A DNA stretch of 64,000 nucleotides from an uncultured Rhizobium sp. (GCA_945952315.1 CAMFIE010000003.1:151291-215290); one strand, 5' to 3'; shown: positions 1 to 9,222, numbered from the stretch's first letter. Translations and numbers: made by a program. The notes: a model not told the origin generated them from the sequence alone.

Positions 1-300
1 ACGCTTGACGCCCTCGAACGGGGTGATCTGGTGATCGCCAATGGCTCCCGCTCGGCGCTCCGCTATTTCAAGGCGGCTTTTCCGCGTCTCAAAGTGCTGA
101 ACATCACCGCTCGCCCGGATGTGCTTGCCGAGCGGCTCGCCGCCCGGGGCCGCGAAAGCCGGGAGGAGATCCTCGCGCGGCTTTCGCGCTCGAACCTGAC
201 GGTCGAGGGCGACTTTGATGTCGTGATGCTCGACAATTCCGGAAGCCTTGAAGAGGGGGAACGCCGGATGATCACCGTTATCGCGGGGCTATTGGACTGA
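1..300 (+). CDS. phnN: Ribose 1,5-bisphosphate phosphokinase, C-terminal part
   Basis: Only the last 99 residues are in the window; the reading frame is open from base 1 and ends in TGA at 300. The segment reads ANGSRSALRYF, then a PRLKVLNITARPDVLAERL stretch and RGRESREEILARL. This is the C-terminal pattern of PhnN, a guanylate-kinase-like P-loop enzyme that makes PRPP from ribose 1,5-bisphosphate in phosphonate (C-P lyase) metabolism. The P-loop is upstream of the window. It runs tail to tail with polA, 15 bp away. A related guanylate-kinase-like protein cannot be excluded from a fragment, but the RGRES signature favours PhnN. Confidence 0.75.
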   Translation, partial: TLDALERGDLVIANGSRSALRYFKAAFPRLKVLNITARPDVLAERLAARGRESREEILARLSRSNLTVEGDFDVVMLDNSGSLEEGERRMITVIAGLLD

Positions 301-315
301 GAATGGAAGGAGGCC

Positions 316-3297
316 TCAGTGGGCCTCATCCCAGTTGTTTGCCGCACGCGCATCCACCTTCAGCGGCACGCGCATGGAAAGCGCCGGCATGGCAGCATTT
401 TCCATGACATCGGTGATCAGCGGAATGCTGGCTTCGATTTCGGCCTCTTCCACCTCGAAGATCAGTTCGTCATGCACCTGCAACAGCATGCGGGCTTTCA
501 GCCCTGCTGCATCAAGGGCCGGTTCGATCCTGATCATCGCGCGCCGGATGATATCGGCGGCCGACCCCTGGATCGGCGCATTGATCGCCGCCCGTTCATT
601 GAAGGCGCGTACGCTCGGATTGGAGGACCGGATATCCGGATAATGGATCCGGCGGCCAAAAATCGTTTCGACATAGCCCTTGTCTCGCGCAAGCGCCTTG
701 GTGGCATCCATATAGTCGCGGATACCCGGGAAGCGCTCGAAATACCGCTTGATGTAGTCACCCGCTTCCGACCGTTCTATGCCGAGCTGGTTTGCAAGCC
801 CGAAGGCGGAAATGCCGTAGACGATACCGAAATTGATCGCCTTGGCGCGACGCCGCACATCCGACGGCATGCCCTCCACCGGCACACCGAACATTTCCGA
901 TGCCGTCATCGCATGAATGTCGATCCCGTCTGCAAAGGCCTGCCGAAGCTGCGGAATATCGGCGACATGGGCCAGAACCCGAAGCTCGATCTGGCTGTAA
1001 TCGGCAGAGATCAGCTTGTGGCCCGGTGTGGAAATGAAGGCGGTCCTGATCTTGCGGCCTTCGGCCGTGCGTACCGGAATGTTCTGCAGGTTGGGTTCTG
1101 ATGAGGAGAGCCGCCCGGTCGTGGTGGATGCCATGGAGTAGGACGTGTGCACCCGTCTGGTCTGCGGATGGATATAGCCTGGAAGCGCATCGGTATAGGT
1201 GGATTTCAGCTTGGTCAGCTGTCTCCAGTCGACGATCTTGCGGGGCAGATCATGGCCGGTTGCGGCAAGATCTTCGAGCACCTGCGCGGAGGTGGACCAC
1301 TGGCCGGTCTTGGTTTTCGCGCCGCCGGGAAGGCCCATCTTCCCGAACAGGATATCGCCAAGCTGTTTCGGCGAGCCGATGGTGAAGCGTTCACCCGCAA
1401 GCTGGTAAATCTCATCCTCAAGCGCTGCTGCCCCTTGCGCCAGCTCGCCGGAAAGCCGCGCGAGGATCTGCCGGTCGACCGATATGCCGCGCGCCTCCAT
1501 GCGGGCGAGAACCGGCACCAGCGGCCGCTCCAGCCGTTCATAAACGGAAACGAGCCCCCGCGCGGCCAGGAACGGCTTCATCACGAACCAGAGGCGCAAC
1601 GTCACATCCGCATCTTCGGCGGCATATTCGGTCGCCTTGTCGATCGCGACCTGATCGAAGGTGACCAGCGATTTGCCGGAGCCTGCGACATCCTTGAAGG
1701 CAATCGGCACATGACCGAGCCAGCGTTCGGACAGCGGATCCATGCCATGGCTGCCGGTACCGCCTTCGAGAACATAGGAGATCAGCATCGTGTCATCGAA
1801 GTTTTTCACCTCGATGCCGTAGCGCGTCATCAGCAGATAGTCATATTTGAGGTTCTGTGCGACCTTGAGAACAGCTGGATCCTCGAGCAGATCTTTCAGG
1901 AGCGGCAGGGCATCGCCAAGCGCGATCTGTCCTTCGGCGAGGTTGCCGCCACCGAACAGGTCTCCATTGCCGGAGCGATGGGCGAGCGGCACATAGGCGG
2001 CCCGGATGCCATCCGGGCCGCCGGTCTGGCGGCTCTTGGCAACGGCCAGCGAAAAGCCGACGAGATCCGCCTGCATCGCATCCAGCGAAGTGCTTTCCGT
2101 ATCAAAGGCGACGAGGCCTGTTTCTTTCGCATCGGCAATCCAGCGCTTCAGTGCGTCGAGATCGCGGATCGTCTGGTAGCGGCTGCGGTCGATCACCTGA
2201 TCCTTGAAGAGCGCTTCCCTTTCAAGGGCATGGGCGAGAAGCGCGTCCTCACCGGCGTTGAGTACAGACGAGGGTGCTGTCGCGGGCTTGCTGTCCGCGA
2301 CGGATGCAATGCCGGTTTCCACTGCCTCCGGCGCGTCCATATCCGGCCCATGGGCCTCCGCCACACGTTCGACCGTGACGAGAGCGGCTTCAATCGATGA
2401 TGCATCCGTGCCGGTCGCATCCGCGACCCGGCGCGTCAGCGTGGTAAATTCCATGGCCTTCAGAAAGGCGATGAGGCGCGGCCCATCCTGCGGATGAAGC
2501 ACGAGATCGGCAAGCGGCCGGTCCACCGGTGTATCGACCTTCAGCGTCACCAGTTGCCGGGAAATTCGCACCAGGTCGATATTTGCAAGAATGTTTTCCC
2601 GCCGCTTCTGCTGCTTGATTTCGCCTGCACGGGCAAGCAGCGTATCAAGATCGCCATATTCTTCGAGCAACTGCGCCGCCGTCTTCGGTCCGATCCCCGG
2701 AACACCCGGCACATTGTCGGTGGAATCACCGGTCAGGGCCTGCAGGTCGATCATCTTTTCCGGCGGCACGCCCCATTTTTCGATGACTTCCGGGATGGAA
2801 ATCTGCTTGTCCTTCATGCTGTCATACATATGGACATTCGGCGTCACGAGCTGCATCAGGTCCTTGTCAGAAGAGATGATTGTTACATCTGCGCCTGCTG
2901 CTTCGGCCTGGCGTGCATAGGTGGCGATGATATCGTCGGCCTCATAGCCCTCCATCTCGATGCAGGGCAGGTTGAAAGCGCGCGTTGCCTCGCGGATCAG
3001 CGAGAATTGCGGGATCAGGTCTTCCGGCGGCGCGGTACGGTTTGCCTTGTAGTCCGGATAAAGCGCATTGCGGAATGTCTTTGAGGAATAGTCGAAGATA
3101 ACCGCGAAATGGGTGGGTGTCACACCAACCGAGGTGTCGCGCGCATCGGTCAGCAGCTTCCACAGCATGTTGCAGAAGCCGGAGACCGCATTGACCGGCA
3201 AGCCATCGGACTTGCGGTTCAGCGGCGGGATGGCGTGAAAGGCACGGAAGATGAAGCCCGAGCCATCGACGAGGAAGAGATGATCACCTTTTTTCAT
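316..3297 (-). CDS. polA: DNA polymerase I
   Basis: A 993-residue family A polymerase for Okazaki-fragment maturation and repair. The N-terminus is the 5'-3' FEN-like exonuclease (LFLVDGSGFIFRAFHA, then YEADDIIATYA near residue 120). The middle is a 3'-5' proofreading domain with intact acidic motifs FDTES, NLKYDY and YAAEDAD. The C-terminal polymerase has motif A SADYSQIELR, motif B RRRAKAINFGIVYG and motif C LLQVHDELIFEV. All catalytic residues look present, so proofreading should be active. It is longer than E. coli PolA (928 aa) because of an insert near residues 290-370 between the two nuclease domains, as is usual in alphaproteobacteria. The upstream gap carries a small RNA gene on the other strand. 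Confidence 0.98.
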   Translation of the reverse strand: MKKGDHLFLVDGSGFIFRAFHAIPPLNRKSDGLPVNAVSGFCNMLWKLLTDARDTSVGVTPTHFAVIFDYSSKTFRNALYPDYKANRTAPPEDLIPQFSLIREATRAFNLPCIEMEGYEADDIIATYARQAEAAGADVTIISSDKDLMQLVTPNVHMYDSMKDKQISIPEVIEKWGVPPEKMIDLQALTGDSTDNVPGVPGIGPKTAAQLLEEYGDLDTLLARAGEIKQQKRRENILANIDLVRISRQLVTLKVDTPVDRPLADLVLHPQDGPRLIAFLKAMEFTTLTRRVADATGTDASSIEAALVTVERVAEAHGPDMDAPEAVETGIASVADSKPATAPSSVLNAGEDALLAHALEREALFKDQVIDRSRYQTIRDLDALKRWIADAKETGLVAFDTESTSLDAMQADLVGFSLAVAKSRQTGGPDGIRAAYVPLAHRSGNGDLFGGGNLAEGQIALGDALPLLKDLLEDPAVLKVAQNLKYDYLLMTRYGIEVKNFDDTMLISYVLEGGTGSHGMDPLSERWLGHVPIAFKDVAGSGKSLVTFDQVAIDKATEYAAEDADVTLRLWFVMKPFLAARGLVSVYERLERPLVPVLARMEARGISVDRQILARLSGELAQGAAALEDEIYQLAGERFTIGSPKQLGDILFGKMGLPGGAKTKTGQWSTSAQVLEDLAATGHDLPRKIVDWRQLTKLKSTYTDALPGYIHPQTRRVHTSYSMASTTTGRLSSSEPNLQNIPVRTAEGRKIRTAFISTPGHKLISADYSQIELRVLAHVADIPQLRQAFADGIDIHAMTASEMFGVPVEGMPSDVRRRAKAINFGIVYGISAFGLANQLGIERSEAGDYIKRYFERFPGIRDYMDATKALARDKGYVETIFGRRIHYPDIRSSNPSVRAFNERAAINAPIQGSAADIIRRAMIRIEPALDAAGLKARMLLQVHDELIFEVEEAEIEASIPLITDVMENAAMPALSMRVPLKVDARAANNWDEAH

Positions 3298-3446
3298 GGT
3301 CTATGGATAGCGCCATGGTGCCAAAAGGTCCATCGGGCTTTTGTCCCCGGCCGGTTTCCTACCGCCGAAAATCGGCACCCTCCAACCCGCAGCCAGTTGC
3401 TCACCGAAACGTTACCGAATTGTAATTTTTCACGATGGTTGCCACC

Positions 3447-3476
3447 CTTGAAAAAACACAATTGGAGGGCCAATTC
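3447..3476 (+). promoter_or_regulatory. Putative sigma-70 promoter of the alpha-r7 small RNA
   Basis: CTTGAA at 3447-3452 resembles the rhizobial -35 box CTTGAC. An 18-bp spacer leads to CAATTC at 3471-3476, a weak -10. Transcription would begin near 3481-3484, just before the first hairpin of the small RNA. Position relative to the RNA is the main support; the -10 match is poor. Confidence 0.35.
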
Positions 3477-3480
3477 CTAG

Positions 3481-3631
3481 TCACCGGCGCTTAACGCTGC
3501 CGCCGTCTGATTGCCCGCCCGTCCCCCGCATGGCAGTCAGACCCGGACAAAGGCCTCATCCCCTCTCCGGGCCTTTGTCCCCATATTCAGAGCCGCCATG
3601 GTCCCGCCTCCAGACCATGGCGGCTTCTTTG
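3481..3631 (+). ncRNA. alpha-r7 (Smr7C-like) trans-acting small RNA
   Basis: The polA-marR intergenic space holds three consecutive perfect hairpins: 3505-3515 with 3532-3542, 3545-3555 with 3570-3580, and 3591-3602 with 3614-3625. The last, a 12-bp stem with an 11-nt loop, is followed by TCTTTG, a Rho-independent terminator. The alpha-r7 family was first seen as Smr7C in Sinorhizobium meliloti; it is about 150 nt long, folds into three hairpins and lies between polA and a MarR gene in Sinorhizobium, Rhizobium and Agrobacterium. Location, orientation, size and fold all agree here. The exact 5' end is inferred. Its targets are not visible from the sequence. Confidence 0.85.
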
Positions 3632-3724
3632 TATCCGGGCGCGAAAAATCCGGTTTCGATAGCTTGCGCTGAATCACGGGACGCGCCATGATTCCCAACG
3701 AAAACCATAGTCCGGGATCACGGC

Positions 3725-4198
3725 ATGACCCTCAATCGGATGGATTCGGCGACCTATCTCGCAGGGCAGCTTGCCCGGGCCTTTTCCCGGTCGCTGAACC
3801 AGCGATCTGAAGCGCTCGGTTTTTCGCCAGGCCAGTTCCCGGTTCTTCTCGAATTGTGGTCGCAGGACGGCCTGACACAAAAGCAGCTGCTGGATCGGGT
3901 GGGCATCGAGCAGGCAACCATGGCCAATACGCTGTCACGCATGGAGCGAGACGGGCTGATCGAACGCCGCCCGCATCCGAAGGACCGGCGCGCGCAACTG
4001 GTCTATCTCAGCGACAAGGCGCGGCGGATGGAAGAGGATGCAACAGCCGCCGCCCGCGAGGCGGATCAAGCGCTGTTTGCCGGCTTTCGCCGGTTCGAAA
4101 AGGAATTGCTGCTCGAATACATCCGTATGGTGCTGGAAAATGCCCGCAAGCTGGAAAGTGCAGGCGCTCTTGCGCCAGAGAAGCCGAAAGCCGATTGA
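3725..4198 (+). CDS. MarR family transcriptional regulator
   Basis: A 157-residue winged-helix repressor-type protein. The DNA-binding region is clear: LTQKQLLDRVGIEQATMANTLSRMERDGLIERRPHPKDRRAQLVYLS at about residues 55-102, with the D-x-R wing. Helices at both ends would make the dimer interface. Such proteins usually respond to small aromatic or phenolic ligands. It sits downstream of the alpha-r7 RNA and 124 bp before an M20 peptidase on the same strand. The ligand and target genes cannot be told from the sequence. The gap to the peptidase shows no terminator, so co-transcription is possible. Confidence 0.93.
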   Translation: MTLNRMDSATYLAGQLARAFSRSLNQRSEALGFSPGQFPVLLELWSQDGLTQKQLLDRVGIEQATMANTLSRMERDGLIERRPHPKDRRAQLVYLSDKARRMEEDATAAAREADQALFAGFRRFEKELLLEYIRMVLENARKLESAGALAPEKPKAD

Positions 4199-4322
4199 TC
4201 AAAATTTGCGGCTGGTGCAGCACGATCTGACAGGCTAGACCTCTTCCTCCGGAAAATTCGTTGCCCGGTCCCACAGCATGCGGGGGCAGTGCCCTGCCCG
4301 CTCGCCGACCAAAGAGGATGCC

Positions 4323-5711
4323 ATGTCTGCTGATCTTTCAACCGTTCTGGAACGCGCCGACGGCAATCTGCCCGAGAGCCTCAAGCGTCTGTTTGATCTG
4401 GTCCGGATCAAGTCGATCTCGACCGATCCGGCCTATGCCAGCGAATGTCGCCGGGCCGCCGAATGGCTCGTGAAAGAGCTTCGGGAAATCGGCTTTGAGG
4501 CTTCGGTGCGCGATACGCCCGGCCATCCGATGGTGGTCGCCCATCAGGGCGCGGGCAAAGCGGATGCGCCGCATGTGCTGTTTTACGGCCATTACGATGT
4601 GCAGCCGGTCGATCCGGTTTCGCTTTGGGAAACGGATCCGTTCGAACCGACGATCCGCAAGGAGGGCGGCCATGATGTGATCACCGGTCGCGGCACGTCC
4701 GATGACAAGGGACAGTTGCTGACATTCGTGGAGGCCTGCCGCGCCTACCGGCAGGTGCATGGCGCGCTTCCTGTTCGGGTGACGATCCTGTTCGAAGGGG
4801 AAGAGGAAAGCGGTTCACCTTCGCTGAAACCCTTCCTTCAGGCCAATGCGGAAGAGCTGAAGGCAGATTTTGCGCTTGTCTGCGATACATCGATGTGGGA
4901 TCGGCAGACACCTGCCATCTCTGCCGGCCTGCGCGGCATGGTGGGCGAGGAAATCGTGATCCGCGCGGCAAATCGCGATCTGCATTCCGGCTATTACGGC
5001 GGCGCGGCGGCAAACCCGATCCACATCTTGTCCCGCATTCTCGCAGGCCTGCATGATGACACGGGTCGCGTGACGCTCGAGGGCTTTTACGAAGGCGTGG
5101 AAGAAACGCCGGATGCGGTCAAGGCCATGTGGGAGACGCTTGGCACCTCGACCCGGAAATTCCTTGGCGCTATCGGCCTCTCGGAGCCTTCCGGCGAAAA
5201 GGGACGTTCGGTTCTCGAGCTCACCTGGGCACGGCCGACGGCGGAAGTAAACGGCATCGAAGGCGGTTATGCCGGAGAGGGTTTCAAGACGGTGATTGCA
5301 GCCAAGGCCTCCGCCAAGGTTTCCTTCCGGCTGGTCGGCAAACAGGATCCGGCGAAGATCCGTGACAGCTTCCGCGCCTATGTGCGCTCGAAGATCCCGG
5401 CCGATTGCTCGGTTGAGTTTCATGAACATGGCGGCTCGCCCGCCATCCAGCTTCCATATGATTCCGCGCTTCTGACCAAGGCCAAACAGGCGCTTTCCGC
5501 CGAATGGCCGAAGGAAGCGGTGGTGATCGGCATGGGCGGCTCCATCCCGATCGTCGGTGATTTCCAGAAGATGCTCGGAATGGAATCGCTTCTTACCGGC
5601 TTTGCGCTCTCGGATGATCGTATCCATTCGCCAAACGAAAAATATGATCTGGCGAGCTTCCACAAGGGGATCCGCTCCTGGATTCGCATTCTCGACAAGC
5701 TGGCGGGTTGA
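4323..5711 (+). CDS. M20 family dipeptidase / metallopeptidase
   Basis: A 462-residue zinc aminoacyl peptidase of the M20/ArgE/DapE/CPG2 type. The metal-binding pattern is visible: FYGHYDVQPVDP (first His and Asp), GRGTSDDKGQ (bridging Asp), FEGEEESGS (catalytic and metal-binding Glu pair), and a C-terminal segment with DDRIHSPNEKYD. A dimerisation lid lies between residues about 200 and 330. ATG at 4323 follows AAAGAGGA at good spacing; an in-frame ATG at 4278 lacks such a site and adds a tail unlike the family. The protein is predicted cytoplasmic, hydrolysing dipeptides or related acylated amino acids; the true substrate is unknown. Confidence 0.92.
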   Translation: MSADLSTVLERADGNLPESLKRLFDLVRIKSISTDPAYASECRRAAEWLVKELREIGFEASVRDTPGHPMVVAHQGAGKADAPHVLFYGHYDVQPVDPVSLWETDPFEPTIRKEGGHDVITGRGTSDDKGQLLTFVEACRAYRQVHGALPVRVTILFEGEEESGSPSLKPFLQANAEELKADFALVCDTSMWDRQTPAISAGLRGMVGEEIVIRAANRDLHSGYYGGAAANPIHILSRILAGLHDDTGRVTLEGFYEGVEETPDAVKAMWETLGTSTRKFLGAIGLSEPSGEKGRSVLELTWARPTAEVNGIEGGYAGEGFKTVIAAKASAKVSFRLVGKQDPAKIRDSFRAYVRSKIPADCSVEFHEHGGSPAIQLPYDSALLTKAKQALSAEWPKEAVVIGMGGSIPIVGDFQKMLGMESLLTGFALSDDRIHSPNEKYDLASFHKGIRSWIRILDKLAG

Positions 5712-5817
5712 AAATCTGCAGGGAGCGCCTGGGTCTTCACCCGGTCTCTGCGCGCTCCTCTGCATTTCAAGCATGGTGAGCGTTGCGCTTCTTCGCAGAT
5801 GCAAAAGAAAAAATGCA

Positions 5818-5845
5818 AAAGGCCGGTCATGAACCGGCCTTTCTT
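5818..5845 (+). terminator. Rho-independent terminator after the M20 peptidase
   Basis: Perfect 10-bp stem AAAGGCCGGT / ACCGGCCTTT with a 5-nt loop, followed by CTTGTG. It ends transcription about 110 bp after the peptidase stop codon. The stem is symmetric, so it could also work in the other direction. Confidence 0.75.
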
Positions 5846-6044
5846 GTGTCTCGGGGGCTGCCAGTACATCCGTGGTCAGCACCGTCGACCGATGATTGCC
5901 GGGCATTGCCCGAAATCCATTCCGCGACAGTAATCGAAGATGGTTAACAATCTGTAAACTGCAAGATGGGAATCCAAATGCCCGGTTTCAAGGGCATTTT
6001 GCAACAATCTGGTGAAAACAGAACAAGAGCGGCCACAGCCTGCA

Positions 6045-6180
6045 AAGACAAAGCCCGGCGCGGGAGGAGCGCCGGGCTTCGAATGCTGACTGGCAAACAA
6101 TTGGGAGGAGGAGGATTGCCAGTCTCCACGAAGGACGCTGGGAGGAGGAGTGCGTCGCTTCGATGCTTGAAATTTAACCG
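6045..6180 (-). ncRNA. Cuckoo / alpha-r14 type small RNA with CCUCCUCCC loops
   Basis: Read on the minus strand, three hairpins follow each other and each shows a C-rich anti-Shine-Dalgarno sequence in its loop. Hairpin 1: stem GACGC/GCGTC (6156-6152 with 6138-6134), loop containing CTCCTCCTCCC. Hairpin 2: 9-bp stem GACTGGCAA/TTGCCAGTC (6124-6116 with 6096-6088), loop with CCTCCTCCTCCC. Hairpin 3: 10-bp stem 6079-6070 with 6060-6051, loop CTCCTCCCG, then TGTCTTTG as terminator tail. This is the architecture of the alphaproteobacterial cuckoo family (alpha-r14 in Sinorhizobium, CcsR-like in Rhodobacter), tied to stress and motility control. The 5' end, placed near 6175-6180, is approximate. 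Confidence 0.85.
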
Positions 6181-6286
6181 ATTGGTCAGGAATGAAAACT
6201 GTTATTGATGCAGTGCAGCAATGCAAAAAATGCATGGCTCAAAAAGAGGCTTGCGAAGGTTTTGCCCGCTTTTTAAACATTGGAGC

Positions 6287-6775
6287 ATGAGCCTCGAATC
6301 CGTCACCGCCTTTTTCAGCGAAAACGCACCCGATATTGCCGTCCTCGTCACCGAAGCAAGTTCGGCAACGGTGCCGCTGGCCGCCGAAGCGCACGGGGTT
6401 CTGCCTGAGCAGATTGCCAAGACCATCTGCCTGAGGGTGGCAGAAACTGTCATTCTGGTGGTAATGTCGGGCACTGCGAGGCTGGACAACCGCAAGTTCA
6501 AGGACCGTTTCGGTGTGAAGCCGCGTATGCTTGAAGCGGACGAAGTGCTGACACTGACAAGCCATCCTGTGGGCGGGGTCTGTCCCTTCGGCCTTGCAAC
6601 ACCGATGCCGGTGTATTGTGACCTGTCGCTCAAAGCCTTCAACGAGGTCGTACCGGCTGCTGGCGCCACCAATGCAGCGGTGCGGATCAACCCTTTGCGC
6701 ATGGCTGCACTGACGAAGGCAGAATGGGCCGATCTCGCCCAGGCCCCGAAGATCGAAGGCGATGAAACGGCTTAA
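6287..6775 (+). CDS. YbaK/EbsC family aminoacyl-tRNA deacylase
   Basis: A 162-residue trans-editing domain of the YbaK/ProX type, which hydrolyses amino acids wrongly attached to tRNA. Recognisable parts are ETVILVVMSGTARLDNRKF, the substrate-pocket segment and HPVGGVCPFGL with the conserved GGxxPFG. ATG at 6287 is chosen because TGGAGC precedes it and the family starts just before such a SLESV helix; in-frame ATG codons at 6221 and later add residues unlike the family. It stands alone between the cuckoo RNA and the penicillin-binding protein gene. Which mischarged tRNA it edits (Cys-tRNA-Pro, Ala-tRNA-Pro or another) cannot be decided. Confidence 0.9.
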   Translation: MSLESVTAFFSENAPDIAVLVTEASSATVPLAAEAHGVLPEQIAKTICLRVAETVILVVMSGTARLDNRKFKDRFGVKPRMLEADEVLTLTSHPVGGVCPFGLATPMPVYCDLSLKAFNEVVPAAGATNAAVRINPLRMAALTKAEWADLAQAPKIEGDETA

Positions 6776-6903
6776 CCAGCTGTTAACCGCCCCTTAAAAC
6801 GCCGTAATTTACAATCATCGCCTGCAGAACGCGGGATAAGTCGCGGGGCATCACGCCGGTTGCCCTTTACAAAGGCAGATACCGGAGCTTGAGCGGACAG
6901 GGC

Positions 6904-9111
6904 ATGGCAGGCAGAAACAGGTCGGACAACAGGATCGAGCCTTCTTTCGAGGGCGAGCGACGGCGCACAGACGATGATTTCCGTCTGGACGCCGATGACC
7001 GGGTGACTGACACGAAACCGCGCAAACGCAAGGAAGCGGGCAAGGGCGCGCACACACCGGCGCAGGAGCCGCGCGGACGCGGCAAATCCAGACCGCGCCC
7101 GCGTTCCTCCTTCGGTTTCTTCGGGCTTATTCGCCGCTTGCTCTACTGGATGATCGTGCTTGGCATCTGGGGTACAATCGCCGTTGCCGGTCTTGTGCTT
7201 TACTATGGCGCACGCATGCCGAGTGCCGACAGCTGGAAAATCCCGGAGCGACCGCCAAATGTGAAGATCACCGCTGTCGATGGCTCGGTTATCGCCAATC
7301 GCGGCGCCACCGGCGGCGAGGAACTGACCCTTCAGGAAATGTCGCCCTATATTCCGATGGCGGTAGTGGCAATCGAGGACCGGCGGTTCTACAGCCATTT
7401 CGGGGTCGATCCGCTGGGCCTTGGCCGTGCCATGGTGCGTAATGTTATGGCGGGACACATGATCCAGGGCGGCTCGACGCTGACGCAGCAGCTTGCCAAG
7501 AACCTGTTCCTCTCACCCGACCGCACACTGGAGCGCAAGGTGCAGGAAGTATTGCTGGCCCTGTGGCTGGAGCAGAAATATTCCAAGGATGAAATCCTGA
7601 CCATGTATCTGAACCGGGTGTTTTTCGGTTCGAATGCCTATGGGGTGGAAGCGGCCTCGCGCCGCTATTTCAACAAATCCGCCCGCGATGTGACGCTGGG
7701 TGAAGCGGCCCTTCTCGCCGGACTTCTGAAGGCCCCCTCCCGGCTTTCGCCCGCCCGTGACCCGGATGCGGCCGAAGCGCGGGCACAGGTTGTGCTGGGT
7801 GCTATGCGCGACGAGGGGCTGATCACCGAATCCGAAATCAAGACGGCCATGTCCTCGCCACCCACCAAGGCGAAGAGTTACTGGTCCGGCGCGCAATATT
7901 ATGCTGCCGACATGGTGATGGATGAGCTGCCATCGCTGATCGGTGGTGATGTGAAGCAGGATATCGTGGTCGACACGACCATCGACATGGGCCTTGAACG
8001 CCATGCGGAAGACGTGATTGCGCTCGCCATCGCCAAGAATGGCAAGAAATTCAACGTCTCCCAGGGCGCGCTGGTCTCGATTGACGGAACCGGTGCGATC
8101 CGCGCCGTGGTCGGTGGACGCGACTATGCAGCCAGCCAGTACAATCGGGCCACCAAGGCCAAGCGCCAGCCGGGCTCCGCCTTCAAGCCCTTCGTCTATG
8201 CGGCAGCGCTTGAAATGGGCGACACACCCGCAACCATCTATAATGATACCCGCATCCGGATTGGCAACTGGACGCCCGAAAACTACGAGGGCAAATATAA
8301 TGGCCCGGTCAGTCTTGCCGAAGCGCTTGCCCGTTCGCTGAACACAGTAGCGGCCCAGCTTGTGATGCATGCGGGACCGGAGAGGGTCATCCAGCTTGCC
8401 CGTCGGCTTGGCATAACATCGGAACTGCAGAATAACGCATCGATTGCACTTGGCACTTCGGAAGTCTCGCTGATGGAGCTGACCGGAGCCTATGCCTCCT
8501 TCATGAATGGCGGCTACAAGGCGACCCCGCACATCATCCGCCGCATCACGACACCCGATGGCAAGGTGCTCTACGAAAACACCTATGACGAACCACCGCG
8601 CGTGCTCAGCGAAAAGGTGACGGTGGACATGAACTACATGATGGGTCAGGTCATCGCCATCGGCACCGGCAAGAAGGCAGCGCTTCCCGGCTGGCAGGTG
8701 GCGGGCAAGACCGGCACCACGCAATCCTATCGCGACGCCCTGTTTCTGGGCTTTACCAGCAATCTGACGACCGGCGTCTGGTTTGGCAATGATGATGGCA
8801 AGTTCATGAACAAGGTCACCGGCGGCGGCCTGCCTGCCATGACCTGGAAGAGCTTCATGGTGGCTGCCCATCAGGGGCTTTCGCCTGCGCCGCTGTTCGG
8901 CAACGGCCAGCCGTCCGAAAATCTGGGGCTCACCGTATCCGATGTGATTGCCGCCAGTACGGATGCCTATCCGGAGGCGCCGGCCGGGACCGATATCCAG
9001 AATGCCGACATGACGCCGGACCCGAATCTGATGCCATCGCAGAACGGATCTGTGCTGGAAGGTCCGGTTCCGCGGCGAACAACGCTTCTCGATATCCTGA
9101 TGGGCCGCTGA
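6904..9111 (+). CDS. Class A penicillin-binding protein (bifunctional transglycosylase/transpeptidase)
   Basis: A 735-residue inner-membrane peptidoglycan synthase. The N-terminus is a basic cytoplasmic tail, then one transmembrane helix (about residues 76-98). The GT51 glycosyltransferase follows, with catalytic EDRRFYSHFGVDPLGL and GGSTLTQQLAKNLFL. The transpeptidase domain has the three penicillin-binding motifs in order: SAFK (SxxK), SLN (SxN) and AGKTGTTQ (KTG). It extends glycan strands and cross-links peptides. ATG at 6904 is used; a TTG at 6889 is in frame, but the GGAG at 6884-6887 sits almost against it. The gene lies just before dnaK, as in other rhizobia. Confidence 0.95.
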   Translation: MAGRNRSDNRIEPSFEGERRRTDDDFRLDADDRVTDTKPRKRKEAGKGAHTPAQEPRGRGKSRPRPRSSFGFFGLIRRLLYWMIVLGIWGTIAVAGLVLYYGARMPSADSWKIPERPPNVKITAVDGSVIANRGATGGEELTLQEMSPYIPMAVVAIEDRRFYSHFGVDPLGLGRAMVRNVMAGHMIQGGSTLTQQLAKNLFLSPDRTLERKVQEVLLALWLEQKYSKDEILTMYLNRVFFGSNAYGVEAASRRYFNKSARDVTLGEAALLAGLLKAPSRLSPARDPDAAEARAQVVLGAMRDEGLITESEIKTAMSSPPTKAKSYWSGAQYYAADMVMDELPSLIGGDVKQDIVVDTTIDMGLERHAEDVIALAIAKNGKKFNVSQGALVSIDGTGAIRAVVGGRDYAASQYNRATKAKRQPGSAFKPFVYAAALEMGDTPATIYNDTRIRIGNWTPENYEGKYNGPVSLAEALARSLNTVAAQLVMHAGPERVIQLARRLGITSELQNNASIALGTSEVSLMELTGAYASFMNGGYKATPHIIRRITTPDGKVLYENTYDEPPRVLSEKVTVDMNYMMGQVIAIGTGKKAALPGWQVAGKTGTTQSYRDALFLGFTSNLTTGVWFGNDDGKFMNKVTGGGLPAMTWKSFMVAAHQGLSPAPLFGNGQPSENLGLTVSDVIAASTDAYPEAPAGTDIQNADMTPDPNLMPSQNGSVLEGPVPRRTTLLDILMGR

Positions 9112-9222
9112 CGGCACGGCCCGCGCAAGGCGGTTGCGCTATTGCGGCTCCGTAGCGCTGCGCGGCCGACAAAGAAAACCGTCCTCCATGTCATTTTTGG
9201 CCTTTTCTTCCGGTCCGCATGC

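Noticed and set aside
319..2400. Long plus-strand open frames opposite polA (for example 417 codons from 1147)
   Set aside because: They are antisense to clearly conserved PolA codons in a GC-rich gene; no motif or ribosome site supports them.
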